This document shows positions 46,040 to 55,527 of a stretch of DNA of 64,000 nt, piece by piece. The notes under the pieces are model-generated. The model made no database searches and was not told the DNA's origin. It worked only from the letters and a program-made list of their open reading frames with translations. Each line of letters opens with the position of its first letter. Positions within the stretch are counted from its first letter, which is position 1. Origin of the DNA: Planctopirus ephydatiae. GTDB taxonomy: Bacteria > Planctomycetota > Planctomycetia > Planctomycetales > Planctomycetaceae. The stretch is from NCBI RefSeq assembly GCF_007752345.1, contig NZ_CP036299.1:2681001-2745000 (forward strand). Reading direction: 5' to 3'. The position numbers and the translations under genes are program-made.

Positions 46040-48310
46040 ATGGGTCGGTTTCTCCCAATGATTTTGACCATGGCGATGGCTGTTCCTGTAGCGATATCTG
46101 CTCAGGAAAAATCGTCGGATGATAAACCCCAGGAGAAGAAGATCACTTATGACGAGCACATTCTGCCAATTTTTCGGGAGAAATGTGGTTCGTGCCATAA
46201 TGCCAATGATAAAAAAGGTGACCTGGTTCTCGATAACTACTCTGCCGCCATGCAGGGTGGGGCCTCTGGCGAAGTCATTAACACCAACGGTGAACCTGCC
46301 AATAGTCAGCTTTATCTGGTAATGACTCATGAGTCAGAGCCCATCATGCCGCCGGGGCAACCGCGACTACCGGATGCTCAGTTGGAACTTGTTCGCAAAT
46401 GGATTGAACAGGGGGCGCTTCAGAATTCCGGAAGTAAAGCCAAGATCAAAAAGAAGACAGTGGTGACTGCCTCTGCAGCCTCGTCTATGAAACGGCCAGA
46501 TGGTCCCGCTCCAATGCCTGAGGTCGCTTTGCCGATCGAGCCAGTGGTTGTGACCACCCGGGCCAATGCGGTCACTGCTTTGGCAGCCAACCCGTGGGCC
46601 CCACTCTTGGCGGTATCGGGGTATAAGCAGGTTCTGCTCTACCACGCTCAGACATTAGATCTCGTGGGAGTGCTCCCTTTTCCTGAAGGGCAGCCCCATA
46701 TTCTGAAGTTCAGCCGGAATGGTTCTGTATTGCTGGCTGGCGGTGGCCGGGGAGGCCAAAGCGGTCTGGTGGTACTGTTTGACATCAAGACGGGGAGAAG
46801 GCTTGCTCAGGTCGGCTCTGAGTATGATGCCGTTCTTGCAGCGGACTTGAGCCCTGATATGTCGCTGGTCGCACTGGGTGGCCCCAAGAAGATGCTGCGG
46901 GTCTATGAAGTATCGACTGGTGAATTGCTTTACGAGTCCAAGAAACACACTGATTGGGTGACCGCGATTGAATTCAGCCCTGATGGAGTGTTGCTCGCAA
47001 GCGGTGACCGTAGTAATGGACTCGTTGTGTGGGAAGCATATACCGGAAGAGAGTTCTATTTTCTGACTGGTCATACCGGGAGTATTAACGATGTCTCCTG
47101 GTCGCCAGACAGCAATACGCTGGCCAGTGGCAGCGAAGATGGCACGATTCGATTGTGGGAAATGCAGAACGGCGGCCAGATCAAGAACTTTAATGCTCAT
47201 GGCGGTGGTGTTCAGGCATTGGATTTCACACTTGATGTCCGAATTGTTTCGACCGGCCGTGATCGCGTGACAAAACTATTTGACGCCAATGGAAACAAGC
47301 AGAGAGATTTCCCTGCAACGCAAGACGTGGGCATGGAAGTTTGCTATTCGGGTGAGACAGACCGGGTCTATGCAGGTGATATGGCAGGTCGGGTTTATGC
47401 CTGGAATGCGAAAGATGGAGCAGTGATCGGCCAGTGTGTGACTAATCCGATATCAGTCACGGCTCAATTGGTGGCCGCTCAAGCGGAATTGACAGCGTCA
47501 CAGCAGAAAGTCACTGCTGCGAATGAGGCTGTGGAATCTTTGCGTAAACAACTCGCAGATCGCCAGAAAGCGGCGGAAGAAGCGGGCAAAATGGTTGGTA
47601 CTCGTGAGGCCGAACTGAACGCCAAGAATGAGGCAAAAACTGCCAGGCAAAGCGATGTGAGCCGTCTGGAGCAGCAGTTGCAGGCAATGAAACAGCAACT
47701 TTCAAAACAGCAGCAGGAATTTGATCAGACAAATAAGGCATTGGAAGTTGCTGTGTCGAAAATCAATGGCCAAAAGGGAGATCTGCAAAAGGTTCGTGAA
47801 GCCTTCGATGCAACACAAAAAGCATTGGAAGATGCACGGAATCGTTTGAACGGAGATGCCGAAAACGTTGACCAGAAAAAAATCGTTTCTGATCTGGAAG
47901 GAAAGCTGAAGTCAGCGCAAGACGAGGTAGCACTCCGGGAAGCAGCAATAAAAGAGCAAGCGACGACTGTCTCAGGGCTGGAAAAACAGACAGATGAGCG
48001 TAAGCAGGCATTAGCCGCCATCAAGACGGAGTTGAACGCTCTGGAAGTTAAGCTCACGACTGGTCGAGATGAATTAAAGGCACTGGATAGTGCTCGCAAT
48101 AATGCCGAGCAGGCCCTTAAAAATGCGAGGATGGAAGCTGAGCAGCGCATGAAAACTGCATCGGCAACAGAGGATGAAAAGAAGCAGCTGGCTGAGCGGG
48201 AAGCAGCCTTGAAGACTGCCCAGGAAATGCTGGTGCGGTGGCAAGGACGAATCACGACTATTGAAGCTGTTCGAAATCTACCACCACTTTCCACAGCAGT
48301 TGTGGAGTAG
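46040..48310 (+). CDS. PSCyt1 cytochrome-WD40-coiled-coil protein
   Basis: 756 residues from ATG 46040 (signal MGRFLPMILTMAMAVPVAIS; the frame is open to 45947). The PSCyt1 domain has CGSCH at 49-53 and the distal ligand region HESEPIMPPGQPRLPD. A WD40 propeller at about 170-460 has HTDWVTAIEFSPDGVLLASG and GHTGSINDVSWSPDSNTLAS as its clearest blades. A ~260-residue coiled coil at about 475-735, rich in Ala/Glu/Lys/Gln heptads, closes the protein. It is last in the cluster and followed by a terminator. It may be a scaffold that tethers the cytochromes. Confidence 0.9.
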   Translation: MGRFLPMILTMAMAVPVAISAQEKSSDDKPQEKKITYDEHILPIFREKCGSCHNANDKKGDLVLDNYSAAMQGGASGEVINTNGEPANSQLYLVMTHESEPIMPPGQPRLPDAQLELVRKWIEQGALQNSGSKAKIKKKTVVTASAASSMKRPDGPAPMPEVALPIEPVVVTTRANAVTALAANPWAPLLAVSGYKQVLLYHAQTLDLVGVLPFPEGQPHILKFSRNGSVLLAGGGRGGQSGLVVLFDIKTGRRLAQVGSEYDAVLAADLSPDMSLVALGGPKKMLRVYEVSTGELLYESKKHTDWVTAIEFSPDGVLLASGDRSNGLVVWEAYTGREFYFLTGHTGSINDVSWSPDSNTLASGSEDGTIRLWEMQNGGQIKNFNAHGGGVQALDFTLDVRIVSTGRDRVTKLFDANGNKQRDFPATQDVGMEVCYSGETDRVYAGDMAGRVYAWNAKDGAVIGQCVTNPISVTAQLVAAQAELTASQQKVTAANEAVESLRKQLADRQKAAEEAGKMVGTREAELNAKNEAKTARQSDVSRLEQQLQAMKQQLSKQQQEFDQTNKALEVAVSKINGQKGDLQKVREAFDATQKALEDARNRLNGDAENVDQKKIVSDLEGKLKSAQDEVALREAAIKEQATTVSGLEKQTDERKQALAAIKTELNALEVKLTTGRDELKALDSARNNAEQALKNARMEAEQRMKTASATEDEKKQLAEREAALKTAQEMLVRWQGRITTIEAVRNLPPLSTAVVE

Positions 48311-48345
48311 GAACAAGAGCCTTAATTCTCCAGTTTGATAGATTT

Positions 48346-48390
48346 AAGAGGGATGGTTTTCGTGACATCGAAAGCTATCCCTCTTTCATT
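48346..48390 (+). terminator. Intrinsic terminator of the second cytochrome cluster
   Basis: AAGAGGGAT (48346-48354) pairs with ATCCCTCTT (48377-48385), with an inner TTTCG/CGAAA stem, then TCATTTT. It lies 36 bases after the WD40 gene stop. Confidence 0.78.
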
Positions 48391-48490
48391 TTGGCAGGCC
48401 AGATTGGAGGGGGCTGCTTGATTTCTCAAAGATTGATCCCAAAACTTGGCGAGTCCACTGGGAATCGAGAGGCTTTGAGGGCAGTGCCAG

Positions 48491-49324
48491 ATGTTGATCG
48501 ATGGATCTGAGCAATCACGAAAACAGTTTCTGGAAACGAATCGTCAGGCGTGGGATACCCTGGCTCGAAATGGCAGTCCTTTTGCCCATGTGGCCAGTGA
48601 CGAGGAATGCCGGTCTCCCATAAAGACACTCGACTCTCGGGGCTGGCTGCCAGAGGATGTCCGGGGCCTGAAAGTTCTCTGCCTCGCTGCGGGTGGCGGT
48701 TGGCAATCGATTCTTTATGCCACTGCCGGTGCCGAGGTGACTGTTGTCGATCTGAGTCCTGAGATGCTCGCACTGGATTTGAGAGAGGCACAGCGCAGAG
48801 GCCTCAATGTGCGAACTTTGGCAACCTCCATGGATGATTTGTCGATGCTGGGAGACGCCACCTTCGATATTGCCCATCAACCTGTCAGTACCTGCTACAT
48901 TCCCAGCCTCTCGGGGATGTATCGGGAACTGGCTCGAGTGCTCAGAGATGGAGGGCTGTATATCAGTCAGCACAAGCAGCCAGGGAGTCTGCAGATCACC
49001 CATCGAGACCATCGTGATCGCTATGTCTTAGGGGTGGAATACTATGAACAGCGTGCCTTGCCCGTGGCAGCAGATACGATGTATCGAGAACAGGGAACAA
49101 GCGAGTTTGTGCATCGCTGGGATGAACTGATTGGCGAGCTGTGCCGCAGCGGCTTCGTGCTGGAAGATCTGGTGGAACCCAGGCGGGCCGACCTGACGGC
49201 ATCACCTGGATCGGCAGGGCACAGAGGTCGATTCGTGCCCCCCTATGTGCGGCTCAAAGCACGGCGACATCGCAGAGATTCAGAACAGACCACGCGAATT
49301 TTCTCACAAGGACTTACTTCGTGA
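48491..49324 (+). CDS. Class I SAM-dependent methyltransferase
   Basis: 277 residues. The SAM motif I is KVLCLAAGGGWQSILYATAG (about 60-79) with the acidic end VTVVDLSPEMLA; the motif IV area is TFDIAHQPVSTCYIP and a later helix is YRELARVLRDGGLY. Conserved HKQPGSL and GRFVPPYVRLKA at the end recall methyltransferases related to those of thiopurine or small metabolites. No substrate can be given. It stands alone after the terminator. Confidence 0.85.
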   Translation: MLIDGSEQSRKQFLETNRQAWDTLARNGSPFAHVASDEECRSPIKTLDSRGWLPEDVRGLKVLCLAAGGGWQSILYATAGAEVTVVDLSPEMLALDLREAQRRGLNVRTLATSMDDLSMLGDATFDIAHQPVSTCYIPSLSGMYRELARVLRDGGLYISQHKQPGSLQITHRDHRDRYVLGVEYYEQRALPVAADTMYREQGTSEFVHRWDELIGELCRSGFVLEDLVEPRRADLTASPGSAGHRGRFVPPYVRLKARRHRRDSEQTTRIFSQGLTS

Positions 49325-49571
49325 GGAAACTCCGAGAGCAAGAAACACATGCGGTGATCACGTGAACACATTTCGTCGCGGGTTGTCTACCGTGTGGTGT
49401 ATGTGTTTGTTTGATGGGATGTCAGAAAATCCACTCAGGTTGGCTAGTTATCTACGGCGTCATCGCAAATAATCAATGAAACAGCACGTCTTGATGGGCC
49501 GAGACCCTTGCGACGTTCTTGGCGGTCAGATCGGCTTCAGCTTGTGATCAATTGTTTGGGAGTGACAACAA

Positions 49572-50066
49572 ATGTATGGCATTCGCTTGAGTTTATTGGG
49601 GATCGTTCTGGGGTTGTCTCTTCACGGATGTGGTGGTGGTGGTAGCGAAGTACCGAAAGATCGAGTGCCGACGTTTCCCGTGACAGGGGTGGTGACACTG
49701 GATGATAAGCCTCTGGATGGCGCGACTGTGACATTTCATGCACCAGCCTCAAGTCCTGATGGCAAGACCATCCCCAGTGCGATTGGAACCACCGATTCAT
49801 CCGGTCGCTTCAAACTGATGACCTGGCAGCCCAATGATGGTGCAGCAGCTGCGAACTACACAGTAAGCGTTTCCAAGTATGAGGCGACACCAGCGACGGG
49901 TTCTACCGGAGGTGAGTATGTGCCACCAGATCCCAAAGTGAAACCAGTGGCTCCGAAAGCTCTGGTACCAGCCAAATACCTTAATCATCAGAAGTCTGGG
50001 TTAATGGCTGAGGTGAAATCTTCAGGAAAGAACGAATTCAAGCTTGAGTTGAAGTCACAGCCTTAG
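49572..50066 (+). CDS. Planctomycete lipoprotein with carboxypeptidase-regulatory-like fold
   Basis: 164 residues. A signal with lipobox LSLHGC puts the lipid anchor on Cys20, followed by a short Gly linker (GGGGSEVP). One Ig-like domain then begins FPVTGVVTLDDKPLDGATVT and contains GTTDSSGRFKLMTW, the usual layout of these small exported planctomycete proteins, and ends at KFKLELK-type residues. A role at the cell surface is likely; no partner is evident. Confidence 0.82.
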   Translation: MYGIRLSLLGIVLGLSLHGCGGGGSEVPKDRVPTFPVTGVVTLDDKPLDGATVTFHAPASSPDGKTIPSAIGTTDSSGRFKLMTWQPNDGAAAANYTVSVSKYEATPATGSTGGEYVPPDPKVKPVAPKALVPAKYLNHQKSGLMAEVKSSGKNEFKLELKSQP

Positions 50067-50243
50067 TGGTTGCATAACTTCGGTATTCTCAACCGCACAT
50101 TCATTGCGATCCCGCCTGTCTCTGGGCGTTATTGCAAATGAATTGATGACCTTCTCGGGGCCCCTGCGGTACTAGCTTTTTTTAAGTTCGATATTAGTGG
50201 TGTCAAGAAATGTGCCGGTTTGGCACGCGGTCCTGGAACGCAT

Positions 50244-51098
50244 TTATTCGGCGATTAATCGGTTTCGTCCCAGGCTTTCTGCCTTGGCTAGCGCTCTCCT
50301 GGCGCTCTGGATAAGTTCCTCAGGATTGTTTTGCGGTTGTGAGCAGGACAATCCTGAGGATGCCGTCACGATGACTTCCTGTTGGCCATTTTCCAACAGG
50401 AAGTGATGAGTCCGGATCGAGTCACGAATCATTTCGGCCTGTCTCCAGGCTTGCGCAGGTGTGAGATTCGGAAGCAGTACTGAGATCGTTTGTTCGTCGA
50501 ACTGACAGATCAGATCCTTATCTCGCGCCGATCGAATGACCAGAGCGATCATCTTTTGTAATAGTTGGTGTGTCTCACTCGGGCCGTACCGTCGGAGGGC
50601 TGAATCATGCCGATCCATGCGCACCAGCAAAAGTGCACTGGTGGTATGGCATGCGGTGCCATAATCGAGCATGTGTTTGAGATTGAGGTCAAAAGTGGTT
50701 CTGTCTGGTAAACCAGATGAAGCCGAATGAGCGTCATTGATCCATTCAAACTGAAAAACAGATGGTGGGCTGCTGTGACTGCCGCGTAGGTTGGCAAGCC
50801 GCTGTAGTGACTCGATTAAACGCGATTGGACTTTCTCTAACCGATTTTGTCGATCCGGTGGGAATGGTTTTTGAGATTCGGATAAAGCAAAAGTACAGTT
50901 TTTTTCGACTTGTTCCAATTCTGTGAGCAATCGGTTTTGCCAGAGAGAGGCATCCTTCAGGGCCCGTGAAAACTGGCGCCGTTGCCACCAGGGCCCCAGC
51001 CAGATGCCGCAGATAAATCCTGTGGCGGCAGCAACAAGTAGAGCCAGTCCGCCTGTGGATAATGCGAGCCACAAAGTGAACTGCTCATGCGATTCCAT
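50244..51098 (-). CDS. Degenerate GGDEF-domain membrane protein
   Basis: 284 residues. The single transmembrane helix is at about 11-34 (LALSTGGLALLVAAATGFIC), followed by a coiled coil to about 105. A GGDEF fold then runs from GLPDRTTFDLNLKHML (129) to ALAKAESLGRNRLIAE. The catalytic GG[DE]EF is replaced by FDEQT at 200-204 and no usable Mg-ligand Asp pair is present, so it should not make cyclic-di-GMP; a binding or scaffolding role is more likely. It is divergent from pyrE with about 440 bases between. Confidence 0.82.
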   Translation of the reverse strand: MESHEQFTLWLALSTGGLALLVAAATGFICGIWLGPWWQRRQFSRALKDASLWQNRLLTELEQVEKNCTFALSESQKPFPPDRQNRLEKVQSRLIESLQRLANLRGSHSSPPSVFQFEWINDAHSASSGLPDRTTFDLNLKHMLDYGTACHTTSALLLVRMDRHDSALRRYGPSETHQLLQKMIALVIRSARDKDLICQFDEQTISVLLPNLTPAQAWRQAEMIRDSIRTHHFLLENGQQEVIVTASSGLSCSQPQNNPEELIQSARRALAKAESLGRNRLIAE

Positions 51099-51541
51099 TG
51101 AAACGGCCTGTGCTGTTTGAGTTGTCGAGAAGTGAATTCAAGCCAAATATTTGGAGAGATATCTCATTTGACTGGCATAGAGGGCCGCATCTTGCAGCTG
51201 GGTTCCAGAATCTCGAAGCGAGACGATGTGTAAAAACCTGTACCAAGAGTGAGACTCTCCACTGCCAAGTTTGTCTCATAAACGAACTTTGTGATCCTGA
51301 GAAATCATGCGCGAGGATGTTGTTGGTGATGGATGATCTGGCTGTAGCGAATAAGTGGTGCAGGGCTGATTCGAAAGCATTTTCTCTGGAAATTAAGAGT
51401 ACGTGTGATCACTGGATTCTCAGTCTATGACGGGAATCCTCGCGTTGTCGACGATCAGCTTTTAGACTGTGGCGAACGTTGGTTAAAAATGATCCAGAAG
51501 TCGGGCGGTTCGATAGCCGCCATCGAGAAGGTTCTTGCGAA
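51099..51541. other. Divergent intergenic region before pyrE
   Basis: About 440 bases with no gene recognised. It should hold the promoters of the GGDEF gene (minus) and pyrE (plus). No obvious attenuator or riboswitch was seen. Confidence 0.4.
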
Positions 51542-52099
51542 ATGTATGACCGTGCCCGTTTGATTGAACTGTTTCACCAGAGAGCATTACGGTTCGGAGA
51601 CTTCACACTCGCATCGGGCAAAAAATCGAGCTATTACCTGGATGGAAAGCAGATCACGCTGCATTCCGAGGGATTGGAACTATTGAGCGAAGGTCTTCTG
51701 GATCTCCTCGAAGGGATCGAGTTCGATGCTTTTGGAGGGATGTCGTTAGGGGCCGATCCCATCGTGGGAGGGGTGCTGACAGCAGCCGCTGCCCGCGGAA
51801 AAGAGCTGGCTGGCTTTTTGGTGCGTAAGGAGTCCAAAGGGCACGGCACACAGAAATACCTGGAGGGTCCAGTCACTCCGGGGATGCGTGTGGTCATTGT
51901 GGACGATGTCGTGACGACCGGGGGGAGTGCATTGCTTTCGGTTGATCGCTCAATCGATTTTGGTCTTAACGTGATTCAGGTTGTCGGGGTGATCGATCGC
52001 AAAGAAGGGGGTGCCGCCAACTTTGCCGCTCGCAACTTGCCCTTCAAAAGCCTGCTCAGTATTGAAGACTTCGGGATCAAGCCACCAGTGGTCGGCTAA
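51542..52099 (+). CDS. pyrE: Orotate phosphoribosyltransferase
   Basis: 185 residues from ATG 51542; an in-frame stretch up to 51479 has no family sequence. Markers are FTLASGKKSSYYLDGKQITL for orotate and Mg binding, the GGMSLGADPIVGGVL block, the flexible loop RKESKGHGTQKYLEG, and the PRPP-binding loop VVIVDDVVTTGGSAL at about 132-146. Length fits the family (about 180-215). It converts orotate and PRPP to OMP in pyrimidine synthesis. It is monocistronic here and ends 35 bases from the convergent Pro-rich protein gene. Confidence 0.96.
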   Translation: MYDRARLIELFHQRALRFGDFTLASGKKSSYYLDGKQITLHSEGLELLSEGLLDLLEGIEFDAFGGMSLGADPIVGGVLTAAAARGKELAGFLVRKESKGHGTQKYLEGPVTPGMRVVIVDDVVTTGGSALLSVDRSIDFGLNVIQVVGVIDRKEGGAANFAARNLPFKSLLSIEDFGIKPPVVG

Positions 52100-52134
52100 G
52101 ACTTCCAGGGGGTGGCGGTTGGCGAAATCCACAT

Positions 52135-55100
52135 TTACCGCGAGCCTTCTGGTCGTGGTTCCGGGCTGGCTGCCCATGGGTGATTATTTACAGTGCTGTT
52201 GTTTGCAGATGGAGCCCTTGATGGCGCAGTCGCAGAGGGGGAACTCTTTACTGGTGTTTTACTCGTCCGGACAGGGACGAATTCCTGATAGCTGGCAGTG
52301 ACGACCTTGAATGGGGCCGTCTGAGCTCCCTCGGCAACTGGTTGTACAGGTATTTCGGGTGCTGCAGGTCGCGCTTTGCGAATGACCCCATCATTTGCGG
52401 GGAATGGGTCAAACGGATCCTGAGGTGAAGTTCGATTCCGCTCTGGAAGAGGTGGTTGAGCCGCAGGAGTGGGCCGTCCAGTGGGTAACTCACGACTTCT
52501 CGTGGAGCTATCAGGCTGCCCGGCACCAGGCAAAGGACCCAATGGCGGAAAGTCATCCGGGATCTCGGTAGGCAGTGCCGGAAGTGTACGCCTGCCTGCA
52601 GGCGACTCAGGTTGATTTGTTTTTGGATCGGCTTTTTCCAATAAATCGAGTGGATCGAGACCATTTGAAAAAGGATCCGGTTCTGAGGCGGGCTGTGGCG
52701 ATCTGGATCGCATTGAGCCTTGAGGATTCGCAGTTGCCGTGTCGGGAGCAGCAGAGTCCAGTGCGTCGGGAAGCTGGGGTAAATCTCTGTTGATCCGACT
52801 GCGGACTGGCTCGTTGAGTTCCGAAAATGGATCGAGCGGCTCATTCGAAATCGAAGGGTTGGGCTTTCGAGGGAGCGTAGGATTCCATCCCGATCGATTG
52901 GGGATGGTTTTGTCGATCCGATCTTCGAGGGGTTGATTGATCTCCGGTGATCCTAAAGGATCTCTTGCTGGCACGTCTCGACTGCGGGGAGTCATCTCCG
53001 GCAGCAGCGGCAATGGCTGTCGCGGATCGGCAGATCGGTCAAGTTCTGGTGTCTTGATGGAAGGAAGAGGCTGCCCAGGTAATGGATCTGGAAAAGCGTT
53101 ATCCAAGGGATCGCTGGAAGGTCTTGTGGTCGAATTGCGTGGTCTGGCTGGTTCAACAGGTTCGGGGAGGTTGTCAAGGCGATCTCGTTCGAGTGGCATC
53201 GTGCGAGATGGTAGCCCGGATGGTGGGAGTTCTGTTGGAACCGGGCCAAAATCGTCGGGCAATGGTGGAAAATCGCGAGAGTTTTCTCGCGGCATATCGG
53301 TGGTTGATGGAGAGTCTTCTCGATCCAGCAAAGGGCGTCGACCTGGTGCTGGGCCGAAAGTATTGTCTTCTGGCATGACGGGCTGAGTTCGTCGAGGTTC
53401 AAAAGCAGGCTCGTTCACTGCAGGGAGTGAGGGCCTTCGAGCGGGAAGAGAATTCGTCGAATCCAATGGTTGAGGTTCCGGGCCGAATGGATCTGCTGAT
53501 GGGGTGTTGTTGCCCCTGTCACGCAGGTTGAGATCTTTTCCGGGATTGGGATCGAGCACCGGATCCAATTCCCGCCCAGTTCGATCCGATCGATTCAATG
53601 GATCATCGACCGGGGGAGAACCAAAAAGACGGCCTGAGTCGGGTCGTTCTCTCATGTTGGCTGGAACACGAGGAAGCGGCTGGTTGGAATTTCGTAGAGA
53701 ATTCTCGAGTTCTGAAGAAGAATTGGGACGCGGATTTGCAGGCAATTCCCCCGGTGCCGGGCCAAACAGTCCATCATCCGGTATTGGGTTCTGTGGGCGA
53801 GCAGCAGGGATTCGTTCACGCGGTGGCCATAGCTCATCACGGGGCAATGAGGGGTCGCGCGGGTCGCTTGAGGAATTCTCCGAACGGCCAGGACGAGGCA
53901 AGGGGAAATCTGTGGACTGGTCACGCGGAGTATTTCGCGGAGGAACAGCAACCGGTGAGTATCCTGTATCATCGGTCACCAGTAATTGGGAAACTTCCAT
54001 GGCGATCGGTGTATCTGGTGAGACTGCCCGCAGCACGGCTTTCCCGGCACCGAGCGTCTTGCCCTCAATGATGAAAATCGTCTGGTGATCTTCGTTGAGC
54101 CGGAGTGAACCCACTTCATATTCCACGGCGTTACCGTAGTAATGCGTGAGTTCAGGAGACAGGTCTGCCAGAATGCGGACATTGTCGAGCGGAATCTCGC
54201 CAATATTCTGCACGCGGATGTTCATTTTGAGATTTTTGCCTTTGACAATCCGATCTGTGCTGGAAAGCTGAATTACCAGGCGGGCATTTTTGCGGGGCGG
54301 AGTCACCAGTGTGCGTGAGCCAGCGACGGCATCGGCTGTGACCTCAGCGACCGTCTGCACAAGGGATGAGTTCCCCGTCGGCAGGCGATACTCTCCACTG
54401 GTCGCTCCTGCGGGAAACCTCCCCAGATTGGTCGAAAGGAGATCGTTCGCCGTCTGTTGGCTGGAAAGCCAGCGAGTCGTGAGTCGCTCCGATTCACCCG
54501 GTGGCAACAGCGAGATGGATCGTTTCAAGCCATCCTGGTCGACATAGCCATCTGGAAAGGCTCCTACAACCTGCGGCATTCTCGAAAAAGGTTCGAGGAC
54601 TTCAACAAGGGGCAATGTTTCCGAAGAGAGATTTCGAATGGAGACAATCGATTCTCCCCCTTGTTGCAGATCGGATCTGCGAGAAGACTCCATGGCCACT
54701 TCGAAGTAGGCTTCTCCTCTGGCGGGGACTGTCGATTTGGGGACGTCGGAAGTCAGGTCGTCTGCAAGGGCTTTGGGAAGGCGGTTACCGAGACCCGTGT
54801 AAGGCGTCGCCAATGAATATGCCGCCATTTGAGAATCGCCGGGGCGTGATTGTGCTCGGCGCCAGTCATCACGAATTCGATTGAGAATGTCGCTCCAGGC
54901 TCGCGAAGACTGACCAGAATCCGAGCTGGCGGTGGCTTCATTGCGTGATGCATCCATGGCCGCTAGCGCGGCTTCTGGCACCACACTATGAAGCCAGTCA
55001 ACACTTAATGAAAGATCAGCAGGCACAGTGAATGTTGATCGGGACAGATAAGGATCGACCACCCGCCGTTCTAATCCCACGAACATAAACTCGGCAGGAT

Positions 55101-55527
55101 AATCTGCGACCAGTAACCGAGGAGCCAGTGAGATGCTGGTGTCGACTTCAGCCACAGGGAGTTCAGGGATCCGAGGCAACCGGGCAGCCACGGGTGGCAA
55201 TTCGATATTCACATTGTAAAGCGTTGGTTCGCGATAGGACGCCAGGAGCATGAATGTGAGGAAGACCCCCAGAAATCCAGCAAACGCGACCGCGTACCAT
55301 TCCCCTCTTTGTGAGAGATAGCGTTCGAGGTGTTTCAGCTCGCTCCGCCACCAACCGGACCATCGAACGAGTGACAGTCCCAGCCATCGACGAGTGGCTA
55401 CAAATTCACGCTCAATGAAATGCCGATACCGGTATCGCACCTTGGGCCATCCCTGTCCTAGTGCAGGTTTCGAGCCAAGAAAACTCGAACCACAACTGCA
55501 GTGTCTTTGACGGAAGTAACTCCTCAA
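52135..55527 (-). CDS. Membrane-anchored Pro-rich repeat protein with CARDB/DUF11-like domain
   Basis: Up to 1130 residues. The frame opens with TTG at 55527; GTG at 55440 with AGGGA upstream may be the true start (1101 aa). One transmembrane helix lies at about 78-98 (YAVAFAGFLGVFLTFMLLAS). An exported part to about 420 is followed by a CARDB/DUF11-like beta domain at about 430-530 (KNLKMNIRVQNIGEIPLDNV). The remaining ~590 residues are disordered, rich in Pro/Arg/Asp/Ser, with a recurring FGP motif (LFGPAPGELP, DPFGPEPQPL, TFGPAPGRRP, DDFGPVPTEL) and DPF/DPL units. No enzyme motif is present. It is probably a surface or envelope-spanning protein. Confidence 0.8.
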   Translation of the reverse strand: MRSYFRQRHCSCGSSFLGSKPALGQGWPKVRYRYRHFIEREFVATRRWLGLSLVRWSGWWRSELKHLERYLSQRGEWYAVAFAGFLGVFLTFMLLASYREPTLYNVNIELPPVAARLPRIPELPVAEVDTSISLAPRLLVADYPAEFMFVGLERRVVDPYLSRSTFTVPADLSLSVDWLHSVVPEAALAAMDASRNEATASSDSGQSSRAWSDILNRIRDDWRRAQSRPGDSQMAAYSLATPYTGLGNRLPKALADDLTSDVPKSTVPARGEAYFEVAMESSRRSDLQQGGESIVSIRNLSSETLPLVEVLEPFSRMPQVVGAFPDGYVDQDGLKRSISLLPPGESERLTTRWLSSQQTANDLLSTNLGRFPAGATSGEYRLPTGNSSLVQTVAEVTADAVAGSRTLVTPPRKNARLVIQLSSTDRIVKGKNLKMNIRVQNIGEIPLDNVRILADLSPELTHYYGNAVEYEVGSLRLNEDHQTIFIIEGKTLGAGKAVLRAVSPDTPIAMEVSQLLVTDDTGYSPVAVPPRNTPRDQSTDFPLPRPGRSENSSSDPRDPSLPRDELWPPRERIPAARPQNPIPDDGLFGPAPGELPANPRPNSSSELENSLRNSNQPLPRVPANMRERPDSGRLFGSPPVDDPLNRSDRTGRELDPVLDPNPGKDLNLRDRGNNTPSADPFGPEPQPLDSTNSLPARRPSLPAVNEPAFEPRRTQPVMPEDNTFGPAPGRRPLLDREDSPSTTDMPRENSRDFPPLPDDFGPVPTELPPSGLPSRTMPLERDRLDNLPEPVEPARPRNSTTRPSSDPLDNAFPDPLPGQPLPSIKTPELDRSADPRQPLPLLPEMTPRSRDVPARDPLGSPEINQPLEDRIDKTIPNRSGWNPTLPRKPNPSISNEPLDPFSELNEPVRSRINRDLPQLPDALDSAAPDTATANPQGSMRSRSPQPASEPDPFSNGLDPLDLLEKADPKTNQPESPAGRRTLPALPTEIPDDFPPLGPLPGAGQPDSSTRSRELPTGRPTPAAQPPLPERNRTSPQDPFDPFPANDGVIRKARPAAPEIPVQPVAEGAQTAPFKVVTASYQEFVPVRTSKTPVKSSPSATAPSRAPSANNSTVNNHPWAASPEPRPEGSR

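Noticed and set aside
52937-54088. Several Ser/Gly-rich frames opposite the 1130-codon Pro-rich gene
   Set aside because: They mirror the Pro/Arg/Asp codons of the true frame, which has a membrane helix and a folded domain; the opposite frames have neither.
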